Source: Prevotellamassilia timonensis (GTDB taxonomy: Bacteria > Bacteroidota > Bacteroidia > Bacteroidales > Bacteroidaceae). From it: DNA of 64,000 nt. Where the stretch lies: NCBI RefSeq assembly GCF_021531665.1, contig NZ_JADYUH010000004.1:1-64000 (forward strand). The letters run 5' to 3'. The notes under the pieces were generated by a model. That model searched no databases, was not told where the DNA came from, and saw nothing but the letters and a program-made list of their open reading frames with translations. Positions 1 to 9,435 of the stretch are shown one piece after another (the stretch's first letter is position 1; every line of letters begins with the position of its first letter). Made by a program: the position numbers and the translations under genes.

Positions 1-338
1 GTGTAGGGTTTGAAGGAAATGCATGTACCCTTGAAAAACGTATAGGTTTGAAAGGTGAAAACGCGCGCCTCGCGCGCGGAGCCTATTTCATATTTTTTCC
101 TGCGTTCCTTTTTGAGAGCATTCTGGCACAGTTTTTGCTGTAAGCCGCCATCAAGTCGGCGCGCGGGAGTGACGAAGCGCCTTGCCGGACTGCCTTCACT
201 TCATCCCAAGACCACACTTCTTGCGATAATAATTAAATTTTCAAGCACAAAGCGCAACAAACATAAATTAGACTCAAATAATTTCCTATCTTTGCTGCGC
301 AGAATGATGCACTTTCTCAACGAGCCCATCCAACAACC
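1..338. other. Intergenic region with repeat fragments
   Basis: No convincing gene is visible. The first bases carry a TGTAGGGTTTG motif, and around 150-180 there is a stretch of the GTCGGCGCGCGGGAGTGACGA type. Both also occur in the repeat-rich intergenic fields near 35.5-36.0 kb and 52.5-53.9 kb. The last 50 bases hold the presumed promoter of the nucleosidase gene. A 95-codon open frame here is low-complexity and unsupported. Confidence 0.5.
287..294 (+). promoter_or_regulatory. Putative -7 box of mtnN-luxS
   Basis: TATCTTTG fits the Bacteroidota -7 consensus TAnnTTTG and lies 45 bases before the mtnN ATG. No good TTTG -33 element is seen at the normal spacing, so only half the promoter is supported. 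Confidence 0.5.
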
Positions 339-1034
339 ATGACCTTTGCCTTCATCAACGCCATGCACAAAGAGCACGAACAACTCGTGCAACTGCTTTC
401 CAACACCAAAGAAAAGGAACTCGGACCGTTCCGAGTGGTGGAGGGAAAATATGGGGCGTGTGACGTGGTTCTGATGGAAAGCGGCATCGGAAAGGTGAAC
501 GCAGCCATCGGAGCGGCAGAGCTGCTCCACAACTACCGACTGAACGCCATCATCAACACCGGCGTCGCCGGCGGCATTGACCCGACGGTCGGTGTGATGG
601 ACGTGGTGGTCGGAAAGTCTGTGGCTTATCATGACGTGGACTGTGGTCCCGAAAACAAACCCGGACAAGTGCAGGGTTTGCCGCTCTTCTTTCCCGCTAG
701 TCTTCGCCTCCTCCAAATTGCCACGGAACTGTCCGCACCGGAAACGAAGATTCACAGCGGACTCATCTGCAGCGGCGACCAGTTCATCACCGACCCCGCA
801 ACACTGCAAACCATCAAACAACGTTTCCCCGAGGCTTTGGCAGTTGACATGGAAAGCGGGGCTCTGGCACAGGTCTGCCACCTCTACCACATCCCCTTCC
901 TGAGTTTCCGCATCATCAGCGACACACCGGGCGTGGAGAACCACTTTGACCAATATCTCAACTTCTGGGACACCATGGCGGACCGCTCCTTCAGCGTGAC
1001 AAAAGCACTTCTGGAAGCCGTCTCCAAATTCTGA
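339..1034 (+). CDS. mtnN: 5'-methylthioadenosine/S-adenosylhomocysteine nucleosidase
   Basis: This cytoplasmic enzyme removes adenine from S-adenosylhomocysteine and methylthioadenosine, feeding methyl-cycle detoxification and AI-2 formation. The 231 residues match the usual family length. Visible landmarks are the N-terminal MHKEHE segment with Glu12 (the family's catalytic-water Glu), GVAGGID in the nucleoside phosphorylase fold, the ribose-binding segment VDMESG (Glu172), and FRIISDTPG with the presumed catalytic Asp195. The ATG at 339 places Glu12 exactly where the family has it. luxS starts 10 bases downstream, so the two consecutive pathway steps are probably co-transcribed. Confidence 0.95.
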   Translation: MTFAFINAMHKEHEQLVQLLSNTKEKELGPFRVVEGKYGACDVVLMESGIGKVNAAIGAAELLHNYRLNAIINTGVAGGIDPTVGVMDVVVGKSVAYHDVDCGPENKPGQVQGLPLFFPASLRLLQIATELSAPETKIHSGLICSGDQFITDPATLQTIKQRFPEALAVDMESGALAQVCHLYHIPFLSFRIISDTPGVENHFDQYLNFWDTMADRSFSVTKALLEAVSKF

Positions 1035-1044
1035 CCTCTCCACG

Positions 1045-1575
1045 ATGGCACCCGCCCAAACAGTTCTAAGACCCTCAAACACCATTCATCAACCCTTGGA
1101 AAAGATTGCAAGTTTCACCATCGATCATCTCCGCCTGAACCGCGGTATCTATGTCTCCCGCAAAGACAAAGTGGGCGAAGAGACCATCACGACCTTTGAC
1201 ATCCGAATGAAACTCCCCAACCGCGAGCCGGTGCTGGGACAAGGCGCAATTCACACCATCGAACACCTCGCCGCCACCTATCTCCGCAACCGCCCCGACT
1301 GGAAAGACCGCATCGTCTATTGGGGTCCCATGGGTTGTCTGACGGGAAACTATCTGCTCATGCGCGGCGACCTCTCTCCGCGAGACATTCTCCCACTGCT
1401 CTGCGACACCTTCGCCTTCATCGCTGATTTTGAAGGAGAAATCCCGGGAGCCACCGCAAAAGACTGCGGCACATGGCTGCTGCACGACCTGCCCATGGCG
1501 CGCCTCGAAAGCCGAAAATTCCTTGAAGAAACCCTGCTGAAGGCAACGGAAGAAAACCTGAACTATCCGGAGTGA
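1045..1575 (+). CDS. luxS: S-ribosylhomocysteine lyase (AI-2 synthase)
   Basis: LuxS cleaves S-ribosylhomocysteine to homocysteine and DPD, the precursor of autoinducer-2. The 176-residue frame has the metal-binding HTIEH motif (His70, Glu73, His74), a third ligand Cys141 in KDCGTW, and the catalytic Cys98 in MGCLTGNY. The N-terminus around residues 24-60 follows the family pattern (FTIDH, TFDIRMKLPN). The ATG lies 10 bases after the mtnN stop, and mtnN makes its substrate, so an operon is expected. The family often has HTLEH and ECG; the Ile and Asp seen here are mild variants. Confidence 0.95.
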   Translation: MAPAQTVLRPSNTIHQPLEKIASFTIDHLRLNRGIYVSRKDKVGEETITTFDIRMKLPNREPVLGQGAIHTIEHLAATYLRNRPDWKDRIVYWGPMGCLTGNYLLMRGDLSPRDILPLLCDTFAFIADFEGEIPGATAKDCGTWLLHDLPMARLESRKFLEETLLKATEENLNYPE

Positions 1576-1644
1576 ACCAGTAAGGCTACATATATAAGTA
1601 TTGTCTAACTCATAGAAATCTCATATAATCTAAAAATCCAAACT

Positions 1645-3168
1645 ATGAAAAAACTTTTCCTCTACGCTTCTGCCCTCGCCTTGACAATGGCATTGCCGGG
1701 CACCGTCATGGCGCAAGGGCTAACGATGACGAACGAGGTTCTTCCGAATCCGGAAAACGAACCGCGCCCCGTCTTCCCCGTTCCCACCGCACGACAGATT
1801 GCTTGGAACCAAACCGAGTTCTACGGTTTCTTCCACTACGGCATGAACACCTACACCGGTCTGGAATGGGGCAACGGCAACGAAGCTGAAACTCGCTTCG
1901 CACCCACCGCAGCACCGAACCCTCGTCAATGGCTCGAAGCCATCAAAGCCGCAGGAATGCGCGGCGGCATCGCAGTCGTGAAACACCATGACGGCTTCTG
2001 CCTCTGGCCCACCGCCACCACCACACACAACGTCACAAACTCAGGCAACGAGTTCGGACGCAACACCAACATCCCCCGAGACTTCGCTGCCGCTGCCAAA
2101 GACCTCGGCATGAAATATGGCTTCTACATCTCTCCCTGGGACCGCAACTCTGCCTACTGGGGCACAAAAGGAGCCGACGGTTTCTACACTTCGGACTATG
2201 CCGAGAAGGTTTTCCTCCCGCAGTGTGCCGAAATTGCGAAATATGGCAACGACCAGTTTGAAATGTGGTTCGACGGTGCCACCGGCGCCAGCGGCTACTA
2301 CGGCGGCGCCAATGAAAACCGCACCATCGACAACGCCACACGCTACTATGACATCCCCAACCTCCGCGACTCCATCCACAACGCTTGCCCGCACATCATC
2401 ATGTGGGGCGTAGGCGGCGAAGCACGCTGGATTGGCAACGAAGCCGGCTGGGCAGGCGAAACCTGCTGGTCCTACGGCAACGGCACCTCCGGCGATGAAA
2501 ACGCTTGGCAATGGTTCCCCGGCGAGAGCGACGCAAAAGCCACCACTGCCGGATGGTTCTGGCACGAGGGAGAAAGCGTGAAATCCGCCGAGACGCTCTT
2601 CAAAATGTATCTCGAAACAGTCGGACGCAACGCCACTCTCATCCTCAACTTCCCGCCCGACAAGAGCGGAAGTCTCCCGCAGGCTGACGTGGACGAACTG
2701 AAGAAACTCGGCGACATGCTCCGCGCACGCCTCGGCACAGACTTCGCACGCCTCGAAGGCACCACCATCACTGCCAACGTCACTCGCAGCAACGGTGCCA
2801 CACGAACCTACAACGCCTCCAACATGATTGACGGAGATTCCACCACCTACTGGGCGGCTCCCGACGAAAACAACACAGCCTCCTTCACCATCACCCTGCC
2901 CGAAGTGAAAACCATTCACTATGTCGCTCTGCAAGAGTACATCCACCTCGGACAACGAATCAAAGGCTTCGAAATCGAAATCAGCACCGACGGAACCACT
3001 TGGACCAAGAAGGGCACAAACACCATGACCACCGTGGGCTACAAGCGCATCATCCCGCTCAACGGAAGTACCTCAAACTACGGTGACGGCTTCTCTGCAA
3101 AATACGTCAGAATCAACATCACCGACAGCAAGGCTTGCCCCACACTGCACACCGTTTCTGTTTTCTAA
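1645..3168 (+). CDS. Secreted alpha-L-fucosidase, GH29, with F5/8-type C domain
   Basis: Predicted to remove alpha-L-fucose from host or plant glycans outside the cytoplasm. A signal peptide covers about residues 1-24, ending in VMAQG. The GH29 barrel spans roughly 40-350, with the typical start FYGFFHYGMNTYTG, VKHHDGFCLW, YGFYISPWD and the presumed nucleophile Asp210 in MWFDGA. After it, about residues 370-505 form a beta-sandwich resembling an F5/8C (CBM32) carbohydrate-binding domain (NMIDGDSTTYWAA). The GH16 gene follows after only 19 bases, so they are probably one transcript. The acid/base residue was not assigned. Confidence 0.9.
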   Translation: MKKLFLYASALALTMALPGTVMAQGLTMTNEVLPNPENEPRPVFPVPTARQIAWNQTEFYGFFHYGMNTYTGLEWGNGNEAETRFAPTAAPNPRQWLEAIKAAGMRGGIAVVKHHDGFCLWPTATTTHNVTNSGNEFGRNTNIPRDFAAAAKDLGMKYGFYISPWDRNSAYWGTKGADGFYTSDYAEKVFLPQCAEIAKYGNDQFEMWFDGATGASGYYGGANENRTIDNATRYYDIPNLRDSIHNACPHIIMWGVGGEARWIGNEAGWAGETCWSYGNGTSGDENAWQWFPGESDAKATTAGWFWHEGESVKSAETLFKMYLETVGRNATLILNFPPDKSGSLPQADVDELKKLGDMLRARLGTDFARLEGTTITANVTRSNGATRTYNASNMIDGDSTTYWAAPDENNTASFTITLPEVKTIHYVALQEYIHLGQRIKGFEIEISTDGTTWTKKGTNTMTTVGYKRIIPLNGSTSNYGDGFSAKYVRINITDSKACPTLHTVSVF

Positions 3169-3187
3169 CCTCTAACACGTCAATCTC

Positions 3188-6100
3188 ATGAAACTACATA
3201 CTCTTCTCGGTCTCGCCGCACTGGCGCTCCCGCTCACAGCCAACGCGCAAGCCACCGTCAGCATTGACTTCGAGACCGCCGACTCCTACAAGTCCATCGG
3301 AGTCTATGACACCTGGGAAAACTCTCCCTTCCAAACCGGAGCACTCACCGGCAACGTCGCCGTCGTGGACAACCCCTACAAGGTCTCCGACGACCTCCTC
3401 GGCGACATCAACAGTTCCGACAAAGTGCTCGGCTTCCAGCGCTCACGCTATGGCAGCAACACCTTCGGCGCACGCATCGAACTCAACACTCCCCTCGATC
3501 TCACTCCGAAGACGGTCTATGCACACGTCAAACTCTACCGTCCCAAAACAGGACGCGTCATGCTCATCGGACTCGGCAAACGCGTGGATCGTCCCAGCCA
3601 GCCGGAAACAGTCGTGCAGTTCAACCAAATCTCCACAAATGCCATTGGCACAGACAAATGGTATGACGCCGTCTTCCCCATCAGCGCTGCAAAAGGCGTG
3701 CAAATTCACAGCTTCGTCGTCGTCACCGACTGCGAATCCACCCACAACCTCAACGCAGACTATGTCGCCTACATCGACGACATCGAAGTCAGCAACTCTT
3801 CCCTGCCCCGCGTGCAGTATGAAGACTATCCCTATAACTACAACGAAAGTTCAACCATCACACACGAAACCCGCTCCACCTCTGCCGTCAAACTCACCGA
3901 TTCCAAAGGCGTGGTGCAGCAGGTGACCACCAACCAGGCAAGCAGCCGCAGACTCTATTTCGCCAAATTAGCTGACCAACTCCAAGCCATGGCAGGCGAA
4001 GTGGTGACACCGGGTCTCACCAGCTCTTTCTCCAACTGGATGCACACCTATGTCTATCTCGACCGCAACCAGGACGGACGCTTCAACATGGGTATCAACG
4101 AAAACGGAACGCCCACGGACGAGAGCGACATCATGGCATATTCCTACTACAACGGAAAGAACAGCAAGGGACAGAACGCCGGAGAATCCAACTCCCTGAC
4201 GCCTCCCTCCTTCACCGTCCCCGCCGACCTCGCACCGGGCTTCTATCGCATCCGCTACAAAGTCGATTGGGATGACCTCGACGCCGGCGGCAGCGTGGTG
4301 GAAGGCAACACGATTCTCAAGAACGGCGGTATCATCGTGGACACTCGCTTGAACGTTCACGGCAGCAAAGTCACCGTCACTCGCGGACAAAACGCGGAAG
4401 GAACCAACGGTGAAATCCTCGATGCAAACGGCGTGGCACTCGACAACACGCAAGCCGACTTCGGCAAACCCTTCACCATCAAGGCAAAACCGGGCGACGG
4501 ATTCTTCCTCAAACAAATCACCATCCGCCACGGCTATCTGGACAAAGATTCACTCGTTCACTCCACCCCGCAGTATGAAGACGTCGTGGTGCCCGCCATC
4601 CAGTTCAACGATGACCTCACCTACACCATTCCCGCCAAATGGATGGACGGCGACGTGCGCATCACTCCGGTCTTCGTGGACCGTGACCCCTCCGACGAAG
4701 CACACGGCTATGCCCTCAACTTCGCCGAAGACCTCAAAATCACACGAAACGACAGAAACCTCAACAGCTTCACCGTCACCGGTGCACAAAGCGGCGAGAA
4801 AGTTTTCACCCTCACCGGTACAAACTACGTGTTTCGCAACCTCACGGACCAAACCAAAGGCGTCATCGCCGGTGAAAACATCAACATCGCGGTGAACTAC
4901 ACCGGACGTGCCATGCACACCTACTTCTACATCGACCGCAACCACGACGGCGTCTTTGACTGCCTCCTCGGCGACAATGGCATTCCCACCGCAGCAAGCG
5001 AACTCATGGCATACTCCTGCTACAACAACAAGAACAGCCTCGGAGAAGCCATCAGCGCTCCGGGAAATGTGCCCGTGAATGCAGTGCCTCAGTTCACACT
5101 CCCCGCAGACATGCAGCCCGGTGTCTATCGCGCACGCTTCAAAATTGACTGGAACAACATCGACCCCGCCGGACAGTGGTCAGAGAACGGCAGCAACAAG
5201 ATTAATGAAAATGCAGGCTACGTCGTGGACTTCATGCTCAACGTCTATGACGGCGAGGGCAAACTCGAAGTGCTCACTTCCAACGGTTCCGTGGTCGGCA
5301 ACGGCGTGGCAGGTCTTCCCAAGACCGTCCCCTTCGGACAGGCTCTGACCGTACGCCCCATTGCTGCTGCTGACGGCTATGCCGCCGAACAGGTCATCAT
5401 TCGCCACGGCCACAACCTTGACGGCAAGCAATACTACAACGGCAACCGCCAATGGAGTGAATATGCCGTAGCAGCCGATGCCTCCATCACCATCCCCGCC
5501 GACAGCATTGACGGCGACATCCGCATCTCCGCAGACTTTGAACCTTCCAACCCCGACTATCAGCTCGTGTGGTTCGATGAATTCGACGGCGAAGACGGCA
5601 CACAGCCCGACGCCGCCAAATGGCGTCGCGACAGTCGCGCCAACCCCACTTGGAAACGATTCATCGCACAGAGTGAAGACGGAAAAGCTGCCACCGGCTA
5701 CATCCAAGACGGCAAGTTCGTCGCACGCTGCATCGCCACTCCCGCCGCCATGGCAGAAGCGGAAGGAAATGTCGCCATGATTTCCGGTGCCATCAACTCC
5801 TCCAACCTCTTCAGCTGGACCTACGGCAAGGTGGAAGGACGTCTCCTCACCCTGCCCCACACCGGCAACTTCCCCGCTTTCTGGATGATGCCGCAGGACA
5901 ACTCAAAGGGCTGGCCCTACGCCGGAGAGATTGACATCTGGGAACAAATCGACGCACAAAACACCTCCTTCCACACCATCCACTCCGGTTGGGCGAACGG
6001 TGCCGGCGACGGAGGATTGGGCAACTCCAACAACCCGACCAAGGGCGGCACTAAATCCGGTGTCACCAATGGCTACTACCACACCTTCGGACTCGAATGG

Positions 6101-6547
6101 GAGGAAGACCTCCTCTCATGGTATGTGGATGGCGAGAAAGTCTTCTCCTACGCCAAACTGAAGAACAACGCCGACGCACTCTCCAAAGGTCAGTGGCCCT
6201 TCGACGCTCCCTTCTACATCATCCTCAATCAGAGTGTGGGCAACGGAAGTTGGGCTGCCAACGCCGACACCAACTTCGCCTACGAAACCCTCTTTGACTG
6301 GGTACGTGTCTATCAGAAAGAAGGACAAATCCACCAAACGGGCATTGGCACTGTCAGCAAGAAACTTCGCCTTGACTTCTTCGCCGCCCCCGGCAGACTC
6401 ACCATCGTGGTGCCCGACGCCACTCAGGTGCAACTCCACGACGCTACCGGTCGCCTCGTACTCAACCAACGTCTCCAAGGCAACAAAACGGTTCACCTTC
6501 CCGCCGGAGTCTATGTCCTCAACGGTCAGAAGGTTCTCGTGCCGTGA
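3188..6547 (+). CDS. Large secreted GH16-family glycosidase with duplicated N-terminal modules
   Basis: Probable exported endo-beta-glucanase or related GH16 enzyme of 1119 residues. A signal peptide ends near residue 21 (TANAQ). Residues about 25-205 look like a beta-sandwich. Two homologous segments follow (about 215-500 and 500-780), each with the acidic pattern YxDRNxDGxF resembling GEVED modules. The GH16 catalytic domain lies at about 780-1050 with the signature GEIDIWEQID (Glu914, Asp916, Glu919). The last 60 residues end in GVYVLNGQKVLVP, the kind of C-terminal tail shared by many secreted Bacteroidota proteins and also seen on the GH20 protein here. Substrate (laminarin, lichenan, mucin or other) cannot be told. 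Confidence 0.87.
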   Translation: MKLHTLLGLAALALPLTANAQATVSIDFETADSYKSIGVYDTWENSPFQTGALTGNVAVVDNPYKVSDDLLGDINSSDKVLGFQRSRYGSNTFGARIELNTPLDLTPKTVYAHVKLYRPKTGRVMLIGLGKRVDRPSQPETVVQFNQISTNAIGTDKWYDAVFPISAAKGVQIHSFVVVTDCESTHNLNADYVAYIDDIEVSNSSLPRVQYEDYPYNYNESSTITHETRSTSAVKLTDSKGVVQQVTTNQASSRRLYFAKLADQLQAMAGEVVTPGLTSSFSNWMHTYVYLDRNQDGRFNMGINENGTPTDESDIMAYSYYNGKNSKGQNAGESNSLTPPSFTVPADLAPGFYRIRYKVDWDDLDAGGSVVEGNTILKNGGIIVDTRLNVHGSKVTVTRGQNAEGTNGEILDANGVALDNTQADFGKPFTIKAKPGDGFFLKQITIRHGYLDKDSLVHSTPQYEDVVVPAIQFNDDLTYTIPAKWMDGDVRITPVFVDRDPSDEAHGYALNFAEDLKITRNDRNLNSFTVTGAQSGEKVFTLTGTNYVFRNLTDQTKGVIAGENINIAVNYTGRAMHTYFYIDRNHDGVFDCLLGDNGIPTAASELMAYSCYNNKNSLGEAISAPGNVPVNAVPQFTLPADMQPGVYRARFKIDWNNIDPAGQWSENGSNKINENAGYVVDFMLNVYDGEGKLEVLTSNGSVVGNGVAGLPKTVPFGQALTVRPIAAADGYAAEQVIIRHGHNLDGKQYYNGNRQWSEYAVAADASITIPADSIDGDIRISADFEPSNPDYQLVWFDEFDGEDGTQPDAAKWRRDSRANPTWKRFIAQSEDGKAATGYIQDGKFVARCIATPAAMAEAEGNVAMISGAINSSNLFSWTYGKVEGRLLTLPHTGNFPAFWMMPQDNSKGWPYAGEIDIWEQIDAQNTSFHTIHSGWANGAGDGGLGNSNNPTKGGTKSGVTNGYYHTFGLEWEEDLLSWYVDGEKVFSYAKLKNNADALSKGQWPFDAPFYIILNQSVGNGSWAANADTNFAYETLFDWVRVYQKEGQIHQTGIGTVSKKLRLDFFAAPGRLTIVVPDATQVQLHDATGRLVLNQRLQGNKTVHLPAGVYVLNGQKVLVP

Positions 6548-6819
6548 TGCACGCCTCCGCTCCTGAGGTCTGCGGTCTCAAAGAGTTCAACACCGCGCCC
6601 CTCTCCTGAGCGAACCCACCACACCCGCGGGACTGTGTCTTGAAAACGACGCAGTCCCGCGCTGCGTGAAAAGGATTCGTTTCTTCTCGCTCAGCTTCCG
6701 CTGATTGGTTTTGAAGAAATATGCCGCAAGTTTTTGCGCCGCTCGGAAATACGTTTGCTACGTGAATACGTTTTGACTGCACGCCACTACTCACTCCTCA
6801 CTCCTCACTATTTATATAT
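6548..6819. other. Spacer with GC-rich hairpin
   Basis: A perfect 10-bp stem (CGCGGGACTG at 6626-6635 with its complement at 6652-6661) follows the GH16 gene. No T-run follows on either strand, so it is at best a weak terminator. The stretch before the symporter ATG reads TATTTATATATATG, an AT-rich leader without a Shine-Dalgarno motif. Confidence 0.4.
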
Positions 6820-8298
6820 ATGCTGACTTTCGGAATGCCTGCCACTCTGCTGGTTTACTTTTTCATTCTCCTTCTCATCTCCCGCCACACCTCCCGCCGT
6901 GGGGGCACCGGAAACGACGCGTTTTTCAATGCGAAGCGGAGTTCGCCATGGTGGCTCGTGGCGTTCGGTATGATTGGCGCCAGCATCAGCGGCGTGACGT
7001 TCATCAGCGTGCCGGGATGGGCGGGCGCAACAGGAATGACCTATCTGCAGATGTGCTTGGGATTTATTCCGGGCTATGCAATTGTGGCTTTCCTTCTGCT
7101 GCCACTCTACTATCGCCTCAAACTGACGAGCATCTACTCCTGGCTCGGGATGCGTTTCGACCGCACGACACACCACACGGGCAGCACGTTCTTCATCGTG
7201 AGCAAAATCCTCGGCGCTGCGGCACGCCTCTACATCATCTGTGTCGTACTGGAAATGTTTGTCGTGACACCGCTGCTTCACCTTGAGGGCGTCGCGGCAT
7301 TCGCCCTGACTGCCGGCACGGTGCTGGCACTCATCTGGCTCTACACCCGCCGAAGCGGCATCATGACCATCGTTCGCACCGATGCCCTGCAAACGCTCTG
7401 CCTTCTGCTGGCTGCGGTGGGCATTCTGTTCGCTGCCATGGAGCAGCTCCGCCTTGACTTCCCGGGATTGATGAATCTCGTGAAAGAAAGTGACATGGGA
7501 AGAGTGTGGGAATGGGATGCTTCAAGCCGACAAGCTTTCTGGCGACAGTTCATCAGCGGCGCGTTCATCGTCGTGGTCATGACGGGACTGGACCAGGACA
7601 TGATGCAAAAGAACCTCACCTGCCGCACGCTGAAAGACGCACAGAAGAACATGATGGGCTACGGGCTCTGCTTCCTTCCGGTCAACGCACTGTTCCTCAT
7701 TTTGGGCATCGTGCTCTACACGCTCTGTGCACAACAGGGCATTGCCGCCTCCGGCGACCGTCTCCTGCCGACACTCGTGCAGAGCGGCTGCCTGGGAGAA
7801 TGGGTGGTCATTCCCTTCACGATTGGCATCGTGGCTGCCGCTTTCTCCAGCGCGGACTCAGCACTGACGGCGCTGACCACCACCATCTGCATCGACCTGC
7901 TCCACACCGACCAAGTTCCGGACGCTGAAGCGGAGCGAAAAAGACGACGCATTCACTTGGCACTGATTCCGGTCTTCATGGTCTGCCTCATCGCCCTACG
8001 GCTGGCGGGCGGCGACAACATTTTGAACACCATCTACGTGATGGCGTCCTACACCTACGGTCCCTTGCTCGGACTCTTCGCGTTCGGGTTGTTCACCCGC
8101 AGAAAATGTGGAGGGAGAAAAGTGTGGCTGGCGTGTCTCGCCGCACCTGCCATCTGCGGCGCACTGGACTTTCTTGCGCCGCGTCTGTGGAACTACACTT
8201 TCGGCTATGAATTACTCTTGCTCAACGGCACACTGACCTTTGCCGGACTCTGGCTGCCGGGCTGCTCCGGAGTCGATTTGCCCAAGAAGAAATCCTGA
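6820..8298 (+). CDS. Sodium:solute symporter (SSS family)
   Basis: Inner-membrane transporter of 492 residues with about a dozen hydrophobic segments. Family hallmarks are the N-terminal GMIGASISGVTFISVPGWAG, GYAIVAFLLLPLYYRL after it, VVVMTGLDQDMMQKNL in the middle and AAFSSADSALTALTT, the conserved Na+-site region. It is expected to take up a small organic solute with Na+; the substrate (sugar, sialic acid, proline or other) is not evident. Its 3' end overlaps the convergent DUF4435 gene by 94 bases, unusually long for convergent genes. The start ATG follows an AT-rich stretch without a clear ribosome binding site. Confidence 0.9.
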   Translation: MLTFGMPATLLVYFFILLLISRHTSRRGGTGNDAFFNAKRSSPWWLVAFGMIGASISGVTFISVPGWAGATGMTYLQMCLGFIPGYAIVAFLLLPLYYRLKLTSIYSWLGMRFDRTTHHTGSTFFIVSKILGAAARLYIICVVLEMFVVTPLLHLEGVAAFALTAGTVLALIWLYTRRSGIMTIVRTDALQTLCLLLAAVGILFAAMEQLRLDFPGLMNLVKESDMGRVWEWDASSRQAFWRQFISGAFIVVVMTGLDQDMMQKNLTCRTLKDAQKNMMGYGLCFLPVNALFLILGIVLYTLCAQQGIAASGDRLLPTLVQSGCLGEWVVIPFTIGIVAAAFSSADSALTALTTTICIDLLHTDQVPDAEAERKRRRIHLALIPVFMVCLIALRLAGGDNILNTIYVMASYTYGPLLGLFAFGLFTRRKCGGRKVWLACLAAPAICGALDFLAPRLWNYTFGYELLLLNGTLTFAGLWLPGCSGVDLPKKKS

Positions 8299-9320
8299 CG
8301 CTGTGGCACCGCCGGTGCGTTGCCGTGGTCAATGCGGTCCAAAAGTCGGGCGACATCATCGATGATGCGTTGATAGAGCGGTGCGGAAACATAGTTCGTG
8401 TGTCTCCGAAGCATTTCTTCGACGGTAGAAACAGCGTGCTGATAGGCGGCGAGTTCGTTCTGCATTTGCACCTGATGATTGGCGAGACGTCTGATTTCTC
8501 GCTCCCGCTCCCTGTGGAGCACCTCGCAAACACTGTTCAGAAGCGGTACCACGACACCGTCGAATAGGTCGTGGCCACGCATGAAAAGATAGGTCGTTTC
8601 GGGGGTGACGCCCAACGTTTGAAGTTCTTCGCGCAACGGCTTGTAAGTTTTCTTTGCCGCAGGAAAGGTCTTCTGCAAACGCGCCATTTTTGCATTGACC
8701 AAATGGCGGAGAGAATCCAGCGTGCGCTCGGGATGCCGAAGATCCACCTGCTCAAGCCGCACGAAGTGATAGAAGTCAAGCATGGAGAAATTCTTGTATT
8801 CTCCAAAACGATAGCACCAAACGTTCCAGATGAAAAGAGGGTAAATGACGGAGGAATATTGGGCAAGAAAAGTCTCAAAGTCAAAAATGCTGCGGTCGTT
8901 GAGCGTCGTCATCACGCAGACATTATGGAGCGCCGGGGCGTAGCATTGAAAGTTCTCGATGGCGTAGGCGTAGGTGTGAAAGATATAAGGGTTCTTGCAC
9001 ACCGCTTCCGACAAAGGCGTGACGCCTTGCAGCAAATAGTCATAGTCCGCATCGACACAGGCAATCATGCAACTGCCCAAACGCGCCCCGAGCGAATTGG
9101 ATAGCGCAATCTTCTTCCCCTTTGACAACGTGGTGCGCGAAGGGAGCATCACCTCAAAATAGCGCGACGGTGTCTCCAACGTGCGCAACAGGGTGCTCCA
9201 GAAAAAAATGTCCTCATAACTTTCCACATACGCCACCACACGCTGACGCCCGTTCTTTCCGCTGAGACGATTCATCGCCTCAACATAACGGGAATCTGCA
9301 TTTCGAACCAGTTGTTTCAT
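8205..9320 (-). CDS. DUF4435 / TOPRIM-like protein (AriB-like)
   Basis: The 371-residue protein looks like the DUF4435 family. Near the N-terminus it has YVESYEDIFFW (Glu33) and IACVDADYDYLL (Asp90, Asp92), matching the Glu...DxD acidic pattern of TOPRIM nucleases. The C-terminal half is helical and charged and ends in a Ser-rich tail. The gene lies 115 bases downstream of an ABC-type ATPase on the same strand. Known context: an ATPase plus a DUF4435 TOPRIM protein constitutes PARIS (AriA/AriB) anti-phage systems. Inference: this pair may be a PARIS relative or a housekeeping homologue; no activity is shown. Its 3' end overlaps the convergent symporter gene. Confidence 0.8.
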   Translation of the reverse strand: MKQLVRNADSRYVEAMNRLSGKNGRQRVVAYVESYEDIFFWSTLLRTLETPSRYFEVMLPSRTTLSKGKKIALSNSLGARLGSCMIACVDADYDYLLQGVTPLSEAVCKNPYIFHTYAYAIENFQCYAPALHNVCVMTTLNDRSIFDFETFLAQYSSVIYPLFIWNVWCYRFGEYKNFSMLDFYHFVRLEQVDLRHPERTLDSLRHLVNAKMARLQKTFPAAKKTYKPLREELQTLGVTPETTYLFMRGHDLFDGVVVPLLNSVCEVLHREREREIRRLANHQVQMQNELAAYQHAVSTVEEMLRRHTNYVSAPLYQRIIDDVARLLDRIDHGNAPAVPQRQDFFLGKSTPEQPGSQSPAKVSVPLSKSNS

Positions 9321-9435
9321 ATCTGTGGTGCTAAAGAAACGGATTCATTTTCAACTTATTGGGCAAAAGGAAAGTAAAAACTTTACGCCTTCCCCCTACC
9401 CTGCTATTCACAGCCGGCGTCGCTTCCCCTCTTCT

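Noticed and set aside
55-342. 95-codon frame at the left edge
   Set aside because: Low-complexity sequence running over repeat fragments and the mtnN promoter.
2041-2955. 304-codon minus-strand frame opposite the fucosidase
   Set aside because: Val/Gly/Ala-rich shadow of a conserved GH29 gene; no promoter or family match.
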